Origin: Flavobacteriales bacterium
Lineage (GTDB): Bacteria; Bacteroidota; Bacteroidia; NS11-12g; UBA955
NCBI GenBank assembly: GCA_024643755.1
Contig: JAHEMG010000010.1
Location: 1 to 38,730 of the forward strand
Length of the DNA: 38,730 bases
Direction of reading: 5' to 3'
The notes beneath the pieces are model-generated. The model made no database searches, was not told the origin of the DNA, and worked only from the letters and a program-made list of their open reading frames with translations. Made by a program: the position numbers and the translations under genes. Positions 29,413 through 38,577 of the stretch are shown here, in pieces; within the stretch, counting starts at the first letter, position 1, and each line of letters opens with the position of its first letter.

Positions 29413-29475
29413 CGCAAAGATTTGCTTCTTTGCGTTGATAAAAAAGGGCCCCGCAAGCGGGGCCCTTTTTTGCTT
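29413..29475. terminator. Tandem hairpins after groEL, the second a strong bidirectional terminator
   Basis: Hairpin 1 CGCAAAGA-TTTGCT-TCTTTGCG (29413-29434); hairpin 2 GGGCCCCGC-AA-GCGGGGCCC flanked by A-run and T-run (about 29439-29471). Confidence 0.9.
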
Positions 29476-29478
29476 TAA

Positions 29479-30456
29479 CTAACTCATATTTCTATTTAAA
29501 ACGCTAATTAACAACTTCTTCACCGTTTCCATTTCTGATGAATTACTTGCTGCAACAAACAACGTCAGACTGGCCAATGCCTCATTGCTTATTATAGTCT
29601 GGCCAGTTGTTGCGTACAACAATCCATTTCTATCCAAAAACATTAGAAAACATGCCGCGGCTATTCGCTTGTTACCATCGATAAAAGCATGATTTTTCAC
29701 AACGAGATAAAGCAACATCGCCGCTTTCTCCTCAACAGAAGGATAAATATCAAGTTCGCCGAAACATTGTTTTATTTGATTTATTGCACTTATAAATCCA
29801 CCATCTTTTTCTAGTCCAAACACATTTGAACGTATTGACATCCGCATTTGACTCACTAAAGCTTCATATTCCCTCACGGTTGGATATTCAGCTTGAAATA
29901 AATGTTGACCACTAGCATCAAGAACCTCGTGATCATAATCATCCAAAAGCTTTAACCCTATACTAAAGCGATGCAACCAAGCATAATTATTATCAGCGAC
30001 CGCACTAACCTCTATCGCCCTTCCGAGAATCCTAATCCCATCATGTAGCACCTGTATTTCCTTGTTTTTCTGTGCTAATCGCTTTTCGTTAATAGAAATC
30101 CCCTCAATCAAATATTCCCGTATTCGCTTGGTTGCCCACTGACGAAATTGCGTACCACGTATAGAATTTACGCGATATCCAATTGATATTATTACATCGA
30201 GATTAAAATATTCAACTACATATATTTTACCATCCAAAGCAGTTGTTGCATATTTTGCAACAACTGAATCCTTATGTAATTCACCACTGTTAAATATATT
30301 CTTCAAATGACGCGAGACAACCGACTTGTGTTTTCCGAATAAATTTGAAATTTGATTCAAATTCAACCATACAGTTTCGCCATCAAATTTCACTTCAATT
30401 TGAGCTTCTCCGCTCTGAGAAGTGTATATTTCTATCTTACTATTCAACTGATTCAT
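29479..30456 (-). CDS. RhuM-family N-terminal domain fused to Doc/Fic C-terminal domain
   Basis: N-terminus TVWLNLNQISNLFGKHKSVVSRHLKNIFNSGELHKDSVVAKYATTALDGKIYVVEYFNLDVIISIGYRVNSIRGTQFRQWATKRIREYLIEG (RhuM-like); C-terminus VVKNHAFIDGNKRIAAACFLMFLDRNG (Doc-type HxFxDGNKR). Internal Met at 30456 preferred over 30513. Confidence 0.9.
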   Translation of the reverse strand: MNQLNSKIEIYTSQSGEAQIEVKFDGETVWLNLNQISNLFGKHKSVVSRHLKNIFNSGELHKDSVVAKYATTALDGKIYVVEYFNLDVIISIGYRVNSIRGTQFRQWATKRIREYLIEGISINEKRLAQKNKEIQVLHDGIRILGRAIEVSAVADNNYAWLHRFSIGLKLLDDYDHEVLDASGQHLFQAEYPTVREYEALVSQMRMSIRSNVFGLEKDGGFISAINQIKQCFGELDIYPSVEEKAAMLLYLVVKNHAFIDGNKRIAAACFLMFLDRNGLLYATTGQTIISNEALASLTLFVAASNSSEMETVKKLLISVLNRNMS

Positions 30457-30550
30457 ATCATTATTTCTTAGCAATTTTCTACTACAATAAAATCGCGACC
30501 GTCCCTCACTCACTTAACACAGAATCCCTAAGTCATTGTTACAGATTCCG

Positions 30551-30558
30551 TATCTTTG
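30551..30558 (+). promoter_or_regulatory. -7 element TATCTTTG immediately upstream of ruvX
   Basis: Exact match to TANNTTTG, only 4 nt before the ATG at 30563. Confidence 0.6.
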
Positions 30559-30562
30559 CAGT

Positions 30563-30976
30563 ATGGGAAGAATCATGGGCATCGACTACGGCAGTAAACG
30601 CACTGGCCTAGCCGTGACAGACCCCCTAAAAATGATCGCCCAGCCCCTGGAAATGGTCTACACTGCCGACCTTAAAATGTACCTCGACTCCTACCTTTTC
30701 GATGAAGATGTCGAGTGCTTTGTAGTAGGCCTGCCCACCAATCTACTCGGACAAGATACTGATGCCACTGGCCCCGTGAAACAGTTCATCCAAGCACTGC
30801 AACAAGCATATCCCCATATTCCTGTTGAAACCATCGATGAACGCCTCACCAGCCACGAAGCACAACAAAGTATCTTAGCATCCGGAGCCAAAAAATCACA
30901 ACGTCAAAACAAAGGCCTCATTGATGCCGTGAGCGCCGCACTCATCCTTCAAACCTACCTACAAAAGATTTCATGA
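30563..30976 (+). CDS. ruvX: Putative Holliday junction resolvase RuvX/YqgF
   Basis: MGRIMGIDYGSKRTGLAVTDPLKMIAQPLE...FVVGLPTNLLGQDTDATGPVKQFI...VETIDERLTSHEAQ. Confidence 0.94.
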   Translation: MGRIMGIDYGSKRTGLAVTDPLKMIAQPLEMVYTADLKMYLDSYLFDEDVECFVVGLPTNLLGQDTDATGPVKQFIQALQQAYPHIPVETIDERLTSHEAQQSILASGAKKSQRQNKGLIDAVSAALILQTYLQKIS

Positions 30977-31527
30977 TACTGCCCATCTACGCCTACGGCA
31001 TGCCCGTGCTAAGAAAAAAAGCCGAAGACATTACCCCAGAATACGAAGGTTTATCAACCCTGCTCGAAAACATGTTCGAAACCATGTACGACAGCAGTGG
31101 CATTGGATTGGCAGCACCGCAAATTGGCCTACCCATCCGCTTATTTATCGTTGATGGCTCAGACATTGAAGACGATCCAAGCACCAAGAATTTCAAAAAG
31201 GTCTTTATCAACGCCCAAATTCTCGAAGAATTCGATACCCCATGGGAATATGAAGAAGGCTGCCTATCAATACCGTTCGTTCGCGCCAATGTGAAACGCA
31301 ACGCCAAAGTAACCATCCAATACCTCGATGAAAACTTTGTGCAGAAAACAGAAACCTACGATGGTATGGCCGCCCGCATCATCCAACATGAATATGACCA
31401 CATCGAAGGCATTTTGTTCACCGATCGCATCCACCCCCTCAAAAGAAACATGTTGAAGAAAAAACTCAACAACATCTCCATGGGCATGGTCAATGCGCCG
31501 TACAAAATGAAATTTCCAAAAAAATAA
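30973..31527 (+). CDS. def: Peptide deformylase
   Basis: GIGLAAPQIGLPIRLFIVDGSD, EEGCLSIPFVRANV, IIQHEYDHIEGILFTDRI; 4-bp overlap with ruvX. Confidence 0.97.
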   Translation: MILPIYAYGMPVLRKKAEDITPEYEGLSTLLENMFETMYDSSGIGLAAPQIGLPIRLFIVDGSDIEDDPSTKNFKKVFINAQILEEFDTPWEYEEGCLSIPFVRANVKRNAKVTIQYLDENFVQKTETYDGMAARIIQHEYDHIEGILFTDRIHPLKRNMLKKKLNNISMGMVNAPYKMKFPKK

Positions 31528-31556
31528 TGTAGCTTGCATGTATTGAGCCCTCAAAC

Positions 31557-32456
31557 ATGCGTGCCTACCTAGCCATCATCCGGCCCAACAACATCCTCCT
31601 TACCCTGCTTACCCAAGCAGTGTTTATGTTGGCGGCATCCAGGCTCTCCTACTTTAGCATCGATTGGGAAAACATCGCACTCCCTGAAGCGTATTTGATC
31701 ATCCTCACCTGTTGCCTTACCGCCGCCGGTGGCTATGTCATCAATGACCTTTTTGATGTCGATACAGACCACGTAAACCGTCCCAATAAACGCATACTAA
31801 AACGCAACATATCCCATCAATCAGCCGTGGTGTATTATGCGATTTTGACGGCGGCAGGACAGTTTTGCGGCTATTCAGCTGGGTTAGGTGTTGGACTCTT
31901 TGCCACCGCCATCGCCATCCTACTGTACTTTTATTCCTCAGACCTTAAAGCGATGGGACTTCCAGGCAATCTCCTCATCGCATTTATGTCGGGCAGCGTC
32001 ATCTACATCGCCTCCAGAGGCATCCACGAAATCAACCGCGGCTTCTTCGCAGAATACGCCTTCCTAGCGTTCCTCCTCACCTTCGCCCGAGAATTAATCA
32101 AAGATGCACAAGACATCGAAGGCGATAAGGAACAAGAATGCGAAACCTTCCCCATCGTTCACGGTACCAAAAAAACCAATCTGCTTAGCAACGTAATCCT
32201 CGCCACCATCCTCGTTTTTCTAGGCATCGCGAGCTATCTCTTAACCATTGATGTATTTCTCGATGTGAAATCGACCAGATCAATAATAGCATTGATTTTC
32301 CCATGCTACTTGGCCTTCATTTTGATTCCAATGGTTCTCAGGGCGATGTTTCTCATCGCAAAGGCACAACAAAAACGCGATTACAAAAAAATCAGCAAGT
32401 GGCTCAAATTCACTTTATTGATGGGCTTGCTGAGTGTGCTACTCTCCCAACCCTAG
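31557..32456 (+). CDS. UbiA-family prenyltransferase (geranylgeranylglycerol-phosphate geranylgeranyltransferase-like)
   Basis: GGYVINDLFDVDTDHVNRPNKRILKRNIS; FAREL..DAQDIEGDKEQECETFPIVHG; multi-TM. Confidence 0.85.
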   Translation: MRAYLAIIRPNNILLTLLTQAVFMLAASRLSYFSIDWENIALPEAYLIILTCCLTAAGGYVINDLFDVDTDHVNRPNKRILKRNISHQSAVVYYAILTAAGQFCGYSAGLGVGLFATAIAILLYFYSSDLKAMGLPGNLLIAFMSGSVIYIASRGIHEINRGFFAEYAFLAFLLTFARELIKDAQDIEGDKEQECETFPIVHGTKKTNLLSNVILATILVFLGIASYLLTIDVFLDVKSTRSIIALIFPCYLAFILIPMVLRAMFLIAKAQQKRDYKKISKWLKFTLLMGLLSVLLSQP

Positions 32457-32457
32457 A

Positions 32458-33039
32458 TTACCGGGGCTTCTGCGTGTCCCAAATCTCTGCAATCGCCTCA
32501 AACTCTTCGTACCAAGACGGTCCCATTTTGCGGGTCAAAGCCTCCTTCAAAAACTGATATACAGGCACTTTCTTCTCCTCTCCAACCCTACAGGCCTCCG
32601 AACACAAATTCCAACTGTGGTAGTTCAAAGCCATGTATTCACCATATTGCTTCGCCCTGATGGGATACAAATGACAGCTCATGGGCTTCCTAAACCAAGA
32701 CTGATTGGCAAAATAGGCCTTTTCGATGGCACAGCCGGCGATTCCTGCTTCATCGTACACCACAAAAACACATTCACCCGTAGGCAAACAAGTAGTCACC
32801 AAATCGCCATCTCTATCCTTTTCATGAAACCCAACTTCAGCCACTTTGGCCTTGCCTAGGTCCGACATAAAAGGCGTGTATTTCTCGTATTCCTGAGCAA
32901 TGATGTCGATCTCCGCTTCCTCCAATGGCGCGCCAGCATCGCCCTGAACACAACATGCGCCCTTACAACTCAGTATCTGACACTCAAATTTCTTTTCAAG
33001 GATATCCTCCGATACCAGGGCTTGTCCAACAATAATCAT
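32458..33039 (-). CDS. DUF3109 family cysteine-rich protein
   Basis: FECQILSCKGACCVQGDAGAPLEEAEID...CLPTGECVFVVYDEAGIAGCAIEKAYF...KPMSCHLYPIRAKQYGEYMALNYHSWNLCSEAC. Confidence 0.87.
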   Translation of the reverse strand: MIIVGQALVSEDILEKKFECQILSCKGACCVQGDAGAPLEEAEIDIIAQEYEKYTPFMSDLGKAKVAEVGFHEKDRDGDLVTTCLPTGECVFVVYDEAGIAGCAIEKAYFANQSWFRKPMSCHLYPIRAKQYGEYMALNYHSWNLCSEACRVGEEKKVPVYQFLKEALTRKMGPSWYEEFEAIAEIWDTQKPR

Positions 33040-33051
33040 CCCCGCAACCGA

Positions 33052-33567
33052 TTACTCACCCAAATATTGCTTCCACCCCTCGCGCTCCAATTTATCCGCT
33101 TTTCCCATCACCTCAACCCGCATCGATTCTTTGTAATCTGATACTCGCTGAGCGATGGTCTTGTCGGCCACTCCCAAGATCTGTGCTGCCAAAATACCTG
33201 CATTCTTAGCACCGTTGATGGCCACCGTAGCCACAGGAACACCTGGAGGCATTTGAACAATCGAATACAAGCTATCCATACCGCTCATTGTCTTGGTTTG
33301 CACCGGCACACCAATCACAGGCAAGTGCGTAAAAGACGCCACCATTCCTGGCAAATGCGCTGCACCACCAGCCCCTGCAATAATCACTTCCAAACCGCGC
33401 GAAGCCGCCTGTTCAGCATAGTCCATCAAACGCTTCGGTGTTCTGTGTGCGCTTACCACCGTCATTTCGTAGTCCACACCCAACGCATCCAAAATCGCCC
33501 CTGCCTCTTTCATTACCGGCAAGTCGCTATCGCTACCCATGATGATGCCTATTTTCTTCATTTTCAA
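33052..33567 (-). CDS. purE: 5-(carboxyamino)imidazole ribonucleotide mutase
   Basis: [49 protein letters not shown]...[27 protein letters not shown]. Confidence 0.98.
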   Translation of the reverse strand: MKMKKIGIIMGSDSDLPVMKEAGAILDALGVDYEMTVVSAHRTPKRLMDYAEQAASRGLEVIIAGAGGAAHLPGMVASFTHLPVIGVPVQTKTMSGMDSLYSIVQMPPGVPVATVAINGAKNAGILAAQILGVADKTIAQRVSDYKESMRVEVMGKADKLEREGWKQYLGE

Positions 33568-34307
33568 TTCGATTTATTCGCAAAGTTCGCCAAAAGCGAA
33601 ACAATAATATACAAAAAGTAAAAAACGATGAATCCTGCCGACCCAAATAGCACACAGGGCACAGCCAATCCAACCAAGGATAGTTTGTACTTACGCAAGG
33701 GATCATTGGCCCCAAATTTCATGGCCAACATCGGCAAATCACTCACCATCATGTAAGCCGTCAACAATGGCATATACAACCAAACCCAAAAATGATTCAA
33801 CAAAGGGCGGATATCGATCAACGGCTTATCAATGAACCACAAATCGCCCGGATGTCCCAAATTGTAACTCATCCAAGCAAAAGATCCCAAAACCAAACCC
33901 GTAATCGGCGTGGGAATGCCCAAAAAGCCCGTGGTTTGACGCGTATCAATGTTAAACTTTGCCAGGCGATACCCCGCCGCCAATGGAATCAACATCCAAG
34001 TGTATCCATTTATGCAGAAACGGTCTGGCGGACAGTATCCCTGATACTCCATCATCGCCTTCCAAATCAAACCGGGCAGCACACCAAACGTAACCACGTC
34101 GGCCATGGAATCAAGCTGTTTGCCCATCTCACCGGCCACACCCAGCTTTCTGGCAGCAAAGCCATCAAAAAAATCCAATCCAGCGCCCAACAACATCAAT
34201 AAAAAGCCCATCCATTCCTGTCCCGCCATCACAAATCCGATACCCAACAGGCCACAAGCCATGTTGCTCAGGGTAATCAGATTGGGTATTTCTTTCATCC
34301 ATTTCAT
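33564..34307 (-). CDS. pssA: CDP-diacylglycerol--serine O-phosphatidyltransferase
   Basis: [60 protein letters not shown] (CDP-alcohol phosphatidyltransferase motif). Confidence 0.95.
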   Translation of the reverse strand: MKWMKEIPNLITLSNMACGLLGIGFVMAGQEWMGFLLMLLGAGLDFFDGFAARKLGVAGEMGKQLDSMADVVTFGVLPGLIWKAMMEYQGYCPPDRFCINGYTWMLIPLAAGYRLAKFNIDTRQTTGFLGIPTPITGLVLGSFAWMSYNLGHPGDLWFIDKPLIDIRPLLNHFWVWLYMPLLTAYMMVSDLPMLAMKFGANDPLRKYKLSLVGLAVPCVLFGSAGFIVFYFLYIIVSLLANFANKSN

Positions 34308-34308
34308 A

Positions 34309-36336
34309 TTAGTTGATCGTATCTAAATTCAATGTAATTCCCATTTCCATGAATAACCCGGCCTTCAATCCACCCAAGTTATCACCGTTGAAATAGTTCA
34401 ATCCCGTTGCCTTATACTGCCAACTGCGATTTTTCGTTTGCGACTCTTGATAACCCGCTTTTGCATATAAGGACAGCGCATCATGTGGCCTAAACCTTGC
34501 AGAAATATAAGCTCCTGGCACCCATTCACGCGATGTGATGGTCTGTATGCCATTAATCACAGGATTGCCAAAATTCAAGGTTGGTGGCACATACTTCAAT
34601 TGGTGTGTCACATGCCAAGCCCTCAGGCCTACACTCCACAACCAGGCCTTTTTGTCGTACAAATTCATGCCCGCATCCACATGATATACCCTCGCACGGT
34701 AATTCAACCGCTCCCCATCAGCAGCGCTGAACAATGACTTTTTACCCTGCGCATAACCCAACTCCATGTGTCCACGCTGACCCAAAAAGGTCAATCCCAC
34801 AGGCACATAAAACAATTTGGCATCGCTCAATGGATAGTTATTGGCTGCAAAGTGCTGGGTAAATTCATCCGACAAAAACTGCGGAGTCATGTAACGTGCA
34901 CCAAAGGTTAGGCCAATGTGGTGATCGCCCACACCAGAATAACCGTCATAATCGCCATCGTATTCATCAGACTCGTCTGATTCTTCGGTAAAATCATGGG
35001 CCAACACAAAATCAAACTTCTTGGCCAACTCCACCAAACCACCAGATGAATCTTTGGTGTGATACAACATCATCCCTTTATCAACTGTTGCCAAAATGGC
35101 TTTCACCTCTTCATTGATAGCCAAGGTATTGCCCAAGTTCACGGCACAGATATCCTTGCCATCAAACTCCTTCTCTTTGTAAAAAATCCCTACCGATAAA
35201 ACCGATGTGTCATTCCTAAAATAACGGGTGCGCAAACGGGTAAGCAAGCTATTGTATTCAAACCAACCACAATCTTGTTGTTGCTTATTGGTGCTGATAT
35301 GACAGCGGCCAAACTGACCAAAGAACTTTCCACTGGGGTATTGCTTCAACAATTTCACCATGTTTTGGAACATATGCTCTTCACGCCATGCCACTTGCTG
35401 TGCAGAATTATCGGTTTTTGTCCATAAGTACCACTCACGCAATTGTCCAAACGCCAACGCATATTCTGAATAATCTGCACCCATCCACTGCTTCCACACT
35501 TTGCTGCTATCGGCATATTTCCCGTCGATCGCAGCATGCTTGCTGAGCCACAAATACAACTCCATCGAACCATCTTCGGTGTCAAAATCTTCTTCTTCCT
35601 CATTCATCAAAATCACATCCATTCGCTGATCTACACCCTCCAAATCTTCAACAATCACAGCAGCGGCTGAAACAGTGTCAGTAGTGGATATCATCAACGC
35701 AGTATCAGATATACTTTCCTCTGAATCTTCATCATCTGTGCCTTCTTTCTCAATCTGCTGGGCCAATTTGGTCGCCATAAAAGCACCCATACGGATACTC
35801 GGAGGCGCCATGCCACGCTTTTGTATCACATCGCCCAACCGCATCACCGTCATGTCGTAAAAACGCTCTACATCCAACCCATGCACCTTGATCTTTTGTG
35901 AGTCTGGCAAGGTTTGGTTCCAAACCCGGATGCTATCAAACAACTTCATGTAATCGTCTGAAGATGTGGCGCGCAGAAAACGCTTCGCTGTTGAATCTGT
36001 GTTCGTGAAATATCGCTCCATGTAAAGGGCGCGGGTGGGACTCAATTCGATCACAAAATGTCGTACCCCGGCCTGCTCATGAAAGAACTTCAAAAAGCGA
36101 TATTCACCCAATGAATTGAAGCCAGAAAACATGTGGTTTTCACCCGACAACATCACGCGAGCTTGTGCCGCACGGTCTGTCAACGGTTTAATGCTCTTCA
36201 ATTCCGCAAATCCATTTTGCTTAAAATCAATGTAATAACCCGTTGGCAATAAGTTTGTTTCTTCGGTATTCTCTTTCTGTGCTTGTGCACCAACCATCAA
36301 GGCAAACAAACAGCCTGTTAACATCCACTTTTTCAT
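34309..36336 (-). CDS. Exported erythromycin-esterase/ChaN-like domain fused to C-terminal beta-barrel-like domain (675 aa)
   Basis: Signal peptide MKKWMLTGCLFALMVGAQAQ; ARVMLSGENHMFSGFNSLGEYRFLKFFHEQAGVRHFVIELSPTRALYMERYF; IKVHGLDVERFYD; FFGQFGRCHISTN; acidic linker EESDESDEYDGDYDGYSGVGDHH, then amphipathic strands (IGLTFGARYM, FYVPVGLTFLGQRGHMELGYAQGK, LWSVGLRAWHVT, GLKAGLFMEMGITLNLD). Confidence 0.7.
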   Translation of the reverse strand: MKKWMLTGCLFALMVGAQAQKENTEETNLLPTGYYIDFKQNGFAELKSIKPLTDRAAQARVMLSGENHMFSGFNSLGEYRFLKFFHEQAGVRHFVIELSPTRALYMERYFTNTDSTAKRFLRATSSDDYMKLFDSIRVWNQTLPDSQKIKVHGLDVERFYDMTVMRLGDVIQKRGMAPPSIRMGAFMATKLAQQIEKEGTDDEDSEESISDTALMISTTDTVSAAAVIVEDLEGVDQRMDVILMNEEEEDFDTEDGSMELYLWLSKHAAIDGKYADSSKVWKQWMGADYSEYALAFGQLREWYLWTKTDNSAQQVAWREEHMFQNMVKLLKQYPSGKFFGQFGRCHISTNKQQQDCGWFEYNSLLTRLRTRYFRNDTSVLSVGIFYKEKEFDGKDICAVNLGNTLAINEEVKAILATVDKGMMLYHTKDSSGGLVELAKKFDFVLAHDFTEESDESDEYDGDYDGYSGVGDHHIGLTFGARYMTPQFLSDEFTQHFAANNYPLSDAKLFYVPVGLTFLGQRGHMELGYAQGKKSLFSAADGERLNYRARVYHVDAGMNLYDKKAWLWSVGLRAWHVTHQLKYVPPTLNFGNPVINGIQTITSREWVPGAYISARFRPHDALSLYAKAGYQESQTKNRSWQYKATGLNYFNGDNLGGLKAGLFMEMGITLNLDTIN

Positions 36337-38564
36337 TTCTGTGTTCTCCTTTCTTTGGTGCGGGGCGATTTTTGTCCTACCGATACTGTCGCTGCTGTAT
36401 CATACGAATACGACTCGCTGCGGCTACCACCTGAATACAAATTATCATCAAATTTCCAATGCAACCCCACTTCACCCATCAAATACCAACCGGTGCTTTT
36501 GAATTCAGACCCGTTGTTCATGGGTTCTTTTTGATACAGCCAAGTACTCTCACCCAAATCCCATGCATAGCCTCCAGTAACACGGGCAAAAAACGGACCT
36601 ACATGCACCGTGGGCTCTATCGTTAACCCATACAAATATGCGGGGTTGCTCACCACAAAACTGGGTTGCTCTTGGTTGATAAACCCACCTGAGTTTACCA
36701 TAAATTTCTTATAGCGCTGCTCTCCATAACCCGTAAATCCACCTACCCCAAAGGTCAGGAATCGACCCAGAGGAAACTGTGTCATATCGCTGTATAAAAC
36801 ATAGGTGGCACCATAGTTGTCCTTTTCACCACCCACCGTTTGTGCCAACTGCAAGCGATGATTTTGTAGCAAATTTCCTTTGCGGGTATTGATACCAATG
36901 CTAATGCCCTGGGTAATGAGATTTAACTCCTCACCAGCAGGCAAACCCATTACTGAACGCATCGCATTCAAGTATTTCGGTCTAAATATGGGCTGAATTT
37001 GTGTGTATGCAACATCAAAAACCAAAGCCACATCTTCTCTTACCGACCCATATATGCGCTTGCTCATGAAGGAACTACTCGAAGATTCTTCATCATCCCA
37101 GCCTTCATAAGCGACAGACGCAGAATCAAAAGCAACGCCCCAATCCCAGCCCTCTGTTGTTTCCGCTATTTGTAGCACTAAGGTTTCAACTTGCACAGAA
37201 TCCTTCAGTGTATACTTATCTGTAATATTGGTAAACAGCTGCACAGTATCTTGTTTGCCCATGCCAAAAGGATCATCACCCAAAGCCGCAGTATCTGTTC
37301 CACCCAAAGCACTCAATGGGGGATAAACGGTGGTATCCATCGCCGATGTTGTCGCGCTGCTATCCAATTTCAAACGCATCAAGGTATGCTCATACGAACT
37401 CATGCCCATCATGAAAACACGTCCCACATCACTCAATCTCACCCCTTCCATCAACAAATCCTCCATCAAACTAGGCAACACCTTTGCGCTATAGCGATGG
37501 ACCGCAAATTGTTCTATCGGATCAGAACCCAACACCAAAACACGGCGCTTTTCATTTTTCAACTGCCCAACCAAATTCGCACGCTTTTGCCACTGCTCAA
37601 AATAGGTCTCTCCAACCAATACCCGATCATTCACAGAATCGCGTGGAATTGGCTTCAACCAAGGTTTTAACGCTTGAAAAGCAGCCCTGTTCTCAGGCAA
37701 AATATATTGCTCTAATTCCCCTGAAATCGCCCATAATGAATCGCGCAGTACCGTAATGCTCTCCACTGCACTAAAAGCGGGATCCACATCCAAACTCTCG
37801 GTTTCATCTTCGTCATCACCGGGCACTTGAATTTCGTTTTGCTCCTGCCATAAGCGCCACAATCCCACGGAAACCAGGGAACGAATGCCCTCGACTTGCG
37901 AACGAATGCGCGCCGGGATGTTTTCGTCGTTCTGCTCTGCACCCCCCAATCCCAATGTGGTATCTGCGGGAAACAAGGCATTCAAATACGCCGCCAAGGC
38001 ATACTCATACTCACGGTCGCTGTACTCCAAATAAGAACCACCGGCCTTACCATACAATTCGCTTGATACAAAGGAGAAGTTGGCGAAGGCCATGCTATCA
38101 ACCTTTCTGCGATTATCAATCGCATCCATCACTTGTATGAAAGGATTTTCGATGTCTTCGTCGAACGACATTTTCACGTATTCTTTATGACGCAAATCGG
38201 GGTGTTTCAAATACTCATTGAGCAAGCCCACTTGAATCGGGTGAAAATTGATGTATGCTGCTCCAAACTGCTGCAAATCACCGCTGTGTATCAACGACAC
38301 AAGCTCTATCATTTCGATGGGCTCATTCGATTCTGTCGCAACACAAGTTGAAGCCAAGACAATTTTCTTGTTATCCAGTGAGGAAAGTACCCGACCCTGG
38401 TAGATTTTCGGCGCGATTTCAGTTTCAGAATCGCCAACGGTGGTCACAACCGCTGCAGTGTCAGACGCCACCTTCGTAGCAACCGCATCCCACTGCGCAC
38501 CCAAACCACCCATGCAAAGGGCAAGAGAAGAGAGGGCCCAATGCTTCTTTTTATTCATGTTCAT
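36333..38564 (-). CDS. Exported protein of unknown function with C-terminal beta-barrel-like domain (743 aa), probable partner/paralog of the 675 aa protein
   Basis: N-terminal signal-like segment; RRVLVLGSDPIEQF; acidic linkers PGDDEDETESLDVD and WDDEESSSSS; C-terminal strands DVALVFDVAYTQIQPIF, LITQGISIGINTRKG, FLTFGVGGFTGYG, WYLMGEVGLHWKFDD. Overlaps the next gene by 4 bp. Confidence 0.6.
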   Translation of the reverse strand: MNMNKKKHWALSSLALCMGGLGAQWDAVATKVASDTAAVVTTVGDSETEIAPKIYQGRVLSSLDNKKIVLASTCVATESNEPIEMIELVSLIHSGDLQQFGAAYINFHPIQVGLLNEYLKHPDLRHKEYVKMSFDEDIENPFIQVMDAIDNRRKVDSMAFANFSFVSSELYGKAGGSYLEYSDREYEYALAAYLNALFPADTTLGLGGAEQNDENIPARIRSQVEGIRSLVSVGLWRLWQEQNEIQVPGDDEDETESLDVDPAFSAVESITVLRDSLWAISGELEQYILPENRAAFQALKPWLKPIPRDSVNDRVLVGETYFEQWQKRANLVGQLKNEKRRVLVLGSDPIEQFAVHRYSAKVLPSLMEDLLMEGVRLSDVGRVFMMGMSSYEHTLMRLKLDSSATTSAMDTTVYPPLSALGGTDTAALGDDPFGMGKQDTVQLFTNITDKYTLKDSVQVETLVLQIAETTEGWDWGVAFDSASVAYEGWDDEESSSSSFMSKRIYGSVREDVALVFDVAYTQIQPIFRPKYLNAMRSVMGLPAGEELNLITQGISIGINTRKGNLLQNHRLQLAQTVGGEKDNYGATYVLYSDMTQFPLGRFLTFGVGGFTGYGEQRYKKFMVNSGGFINQEQPSFVVSNPAYLYGLTIEPTVHVGPFFARVTGGYAWDLGESTWLYQKEPMNNGSEFKSTGWYLMGEVGLHWKFDDNLYSGGSRSESYSYDTAATVSVGQKSPRTKERRTQK

Positions 38565-38577
38565 CGAGTGTTTTTTA

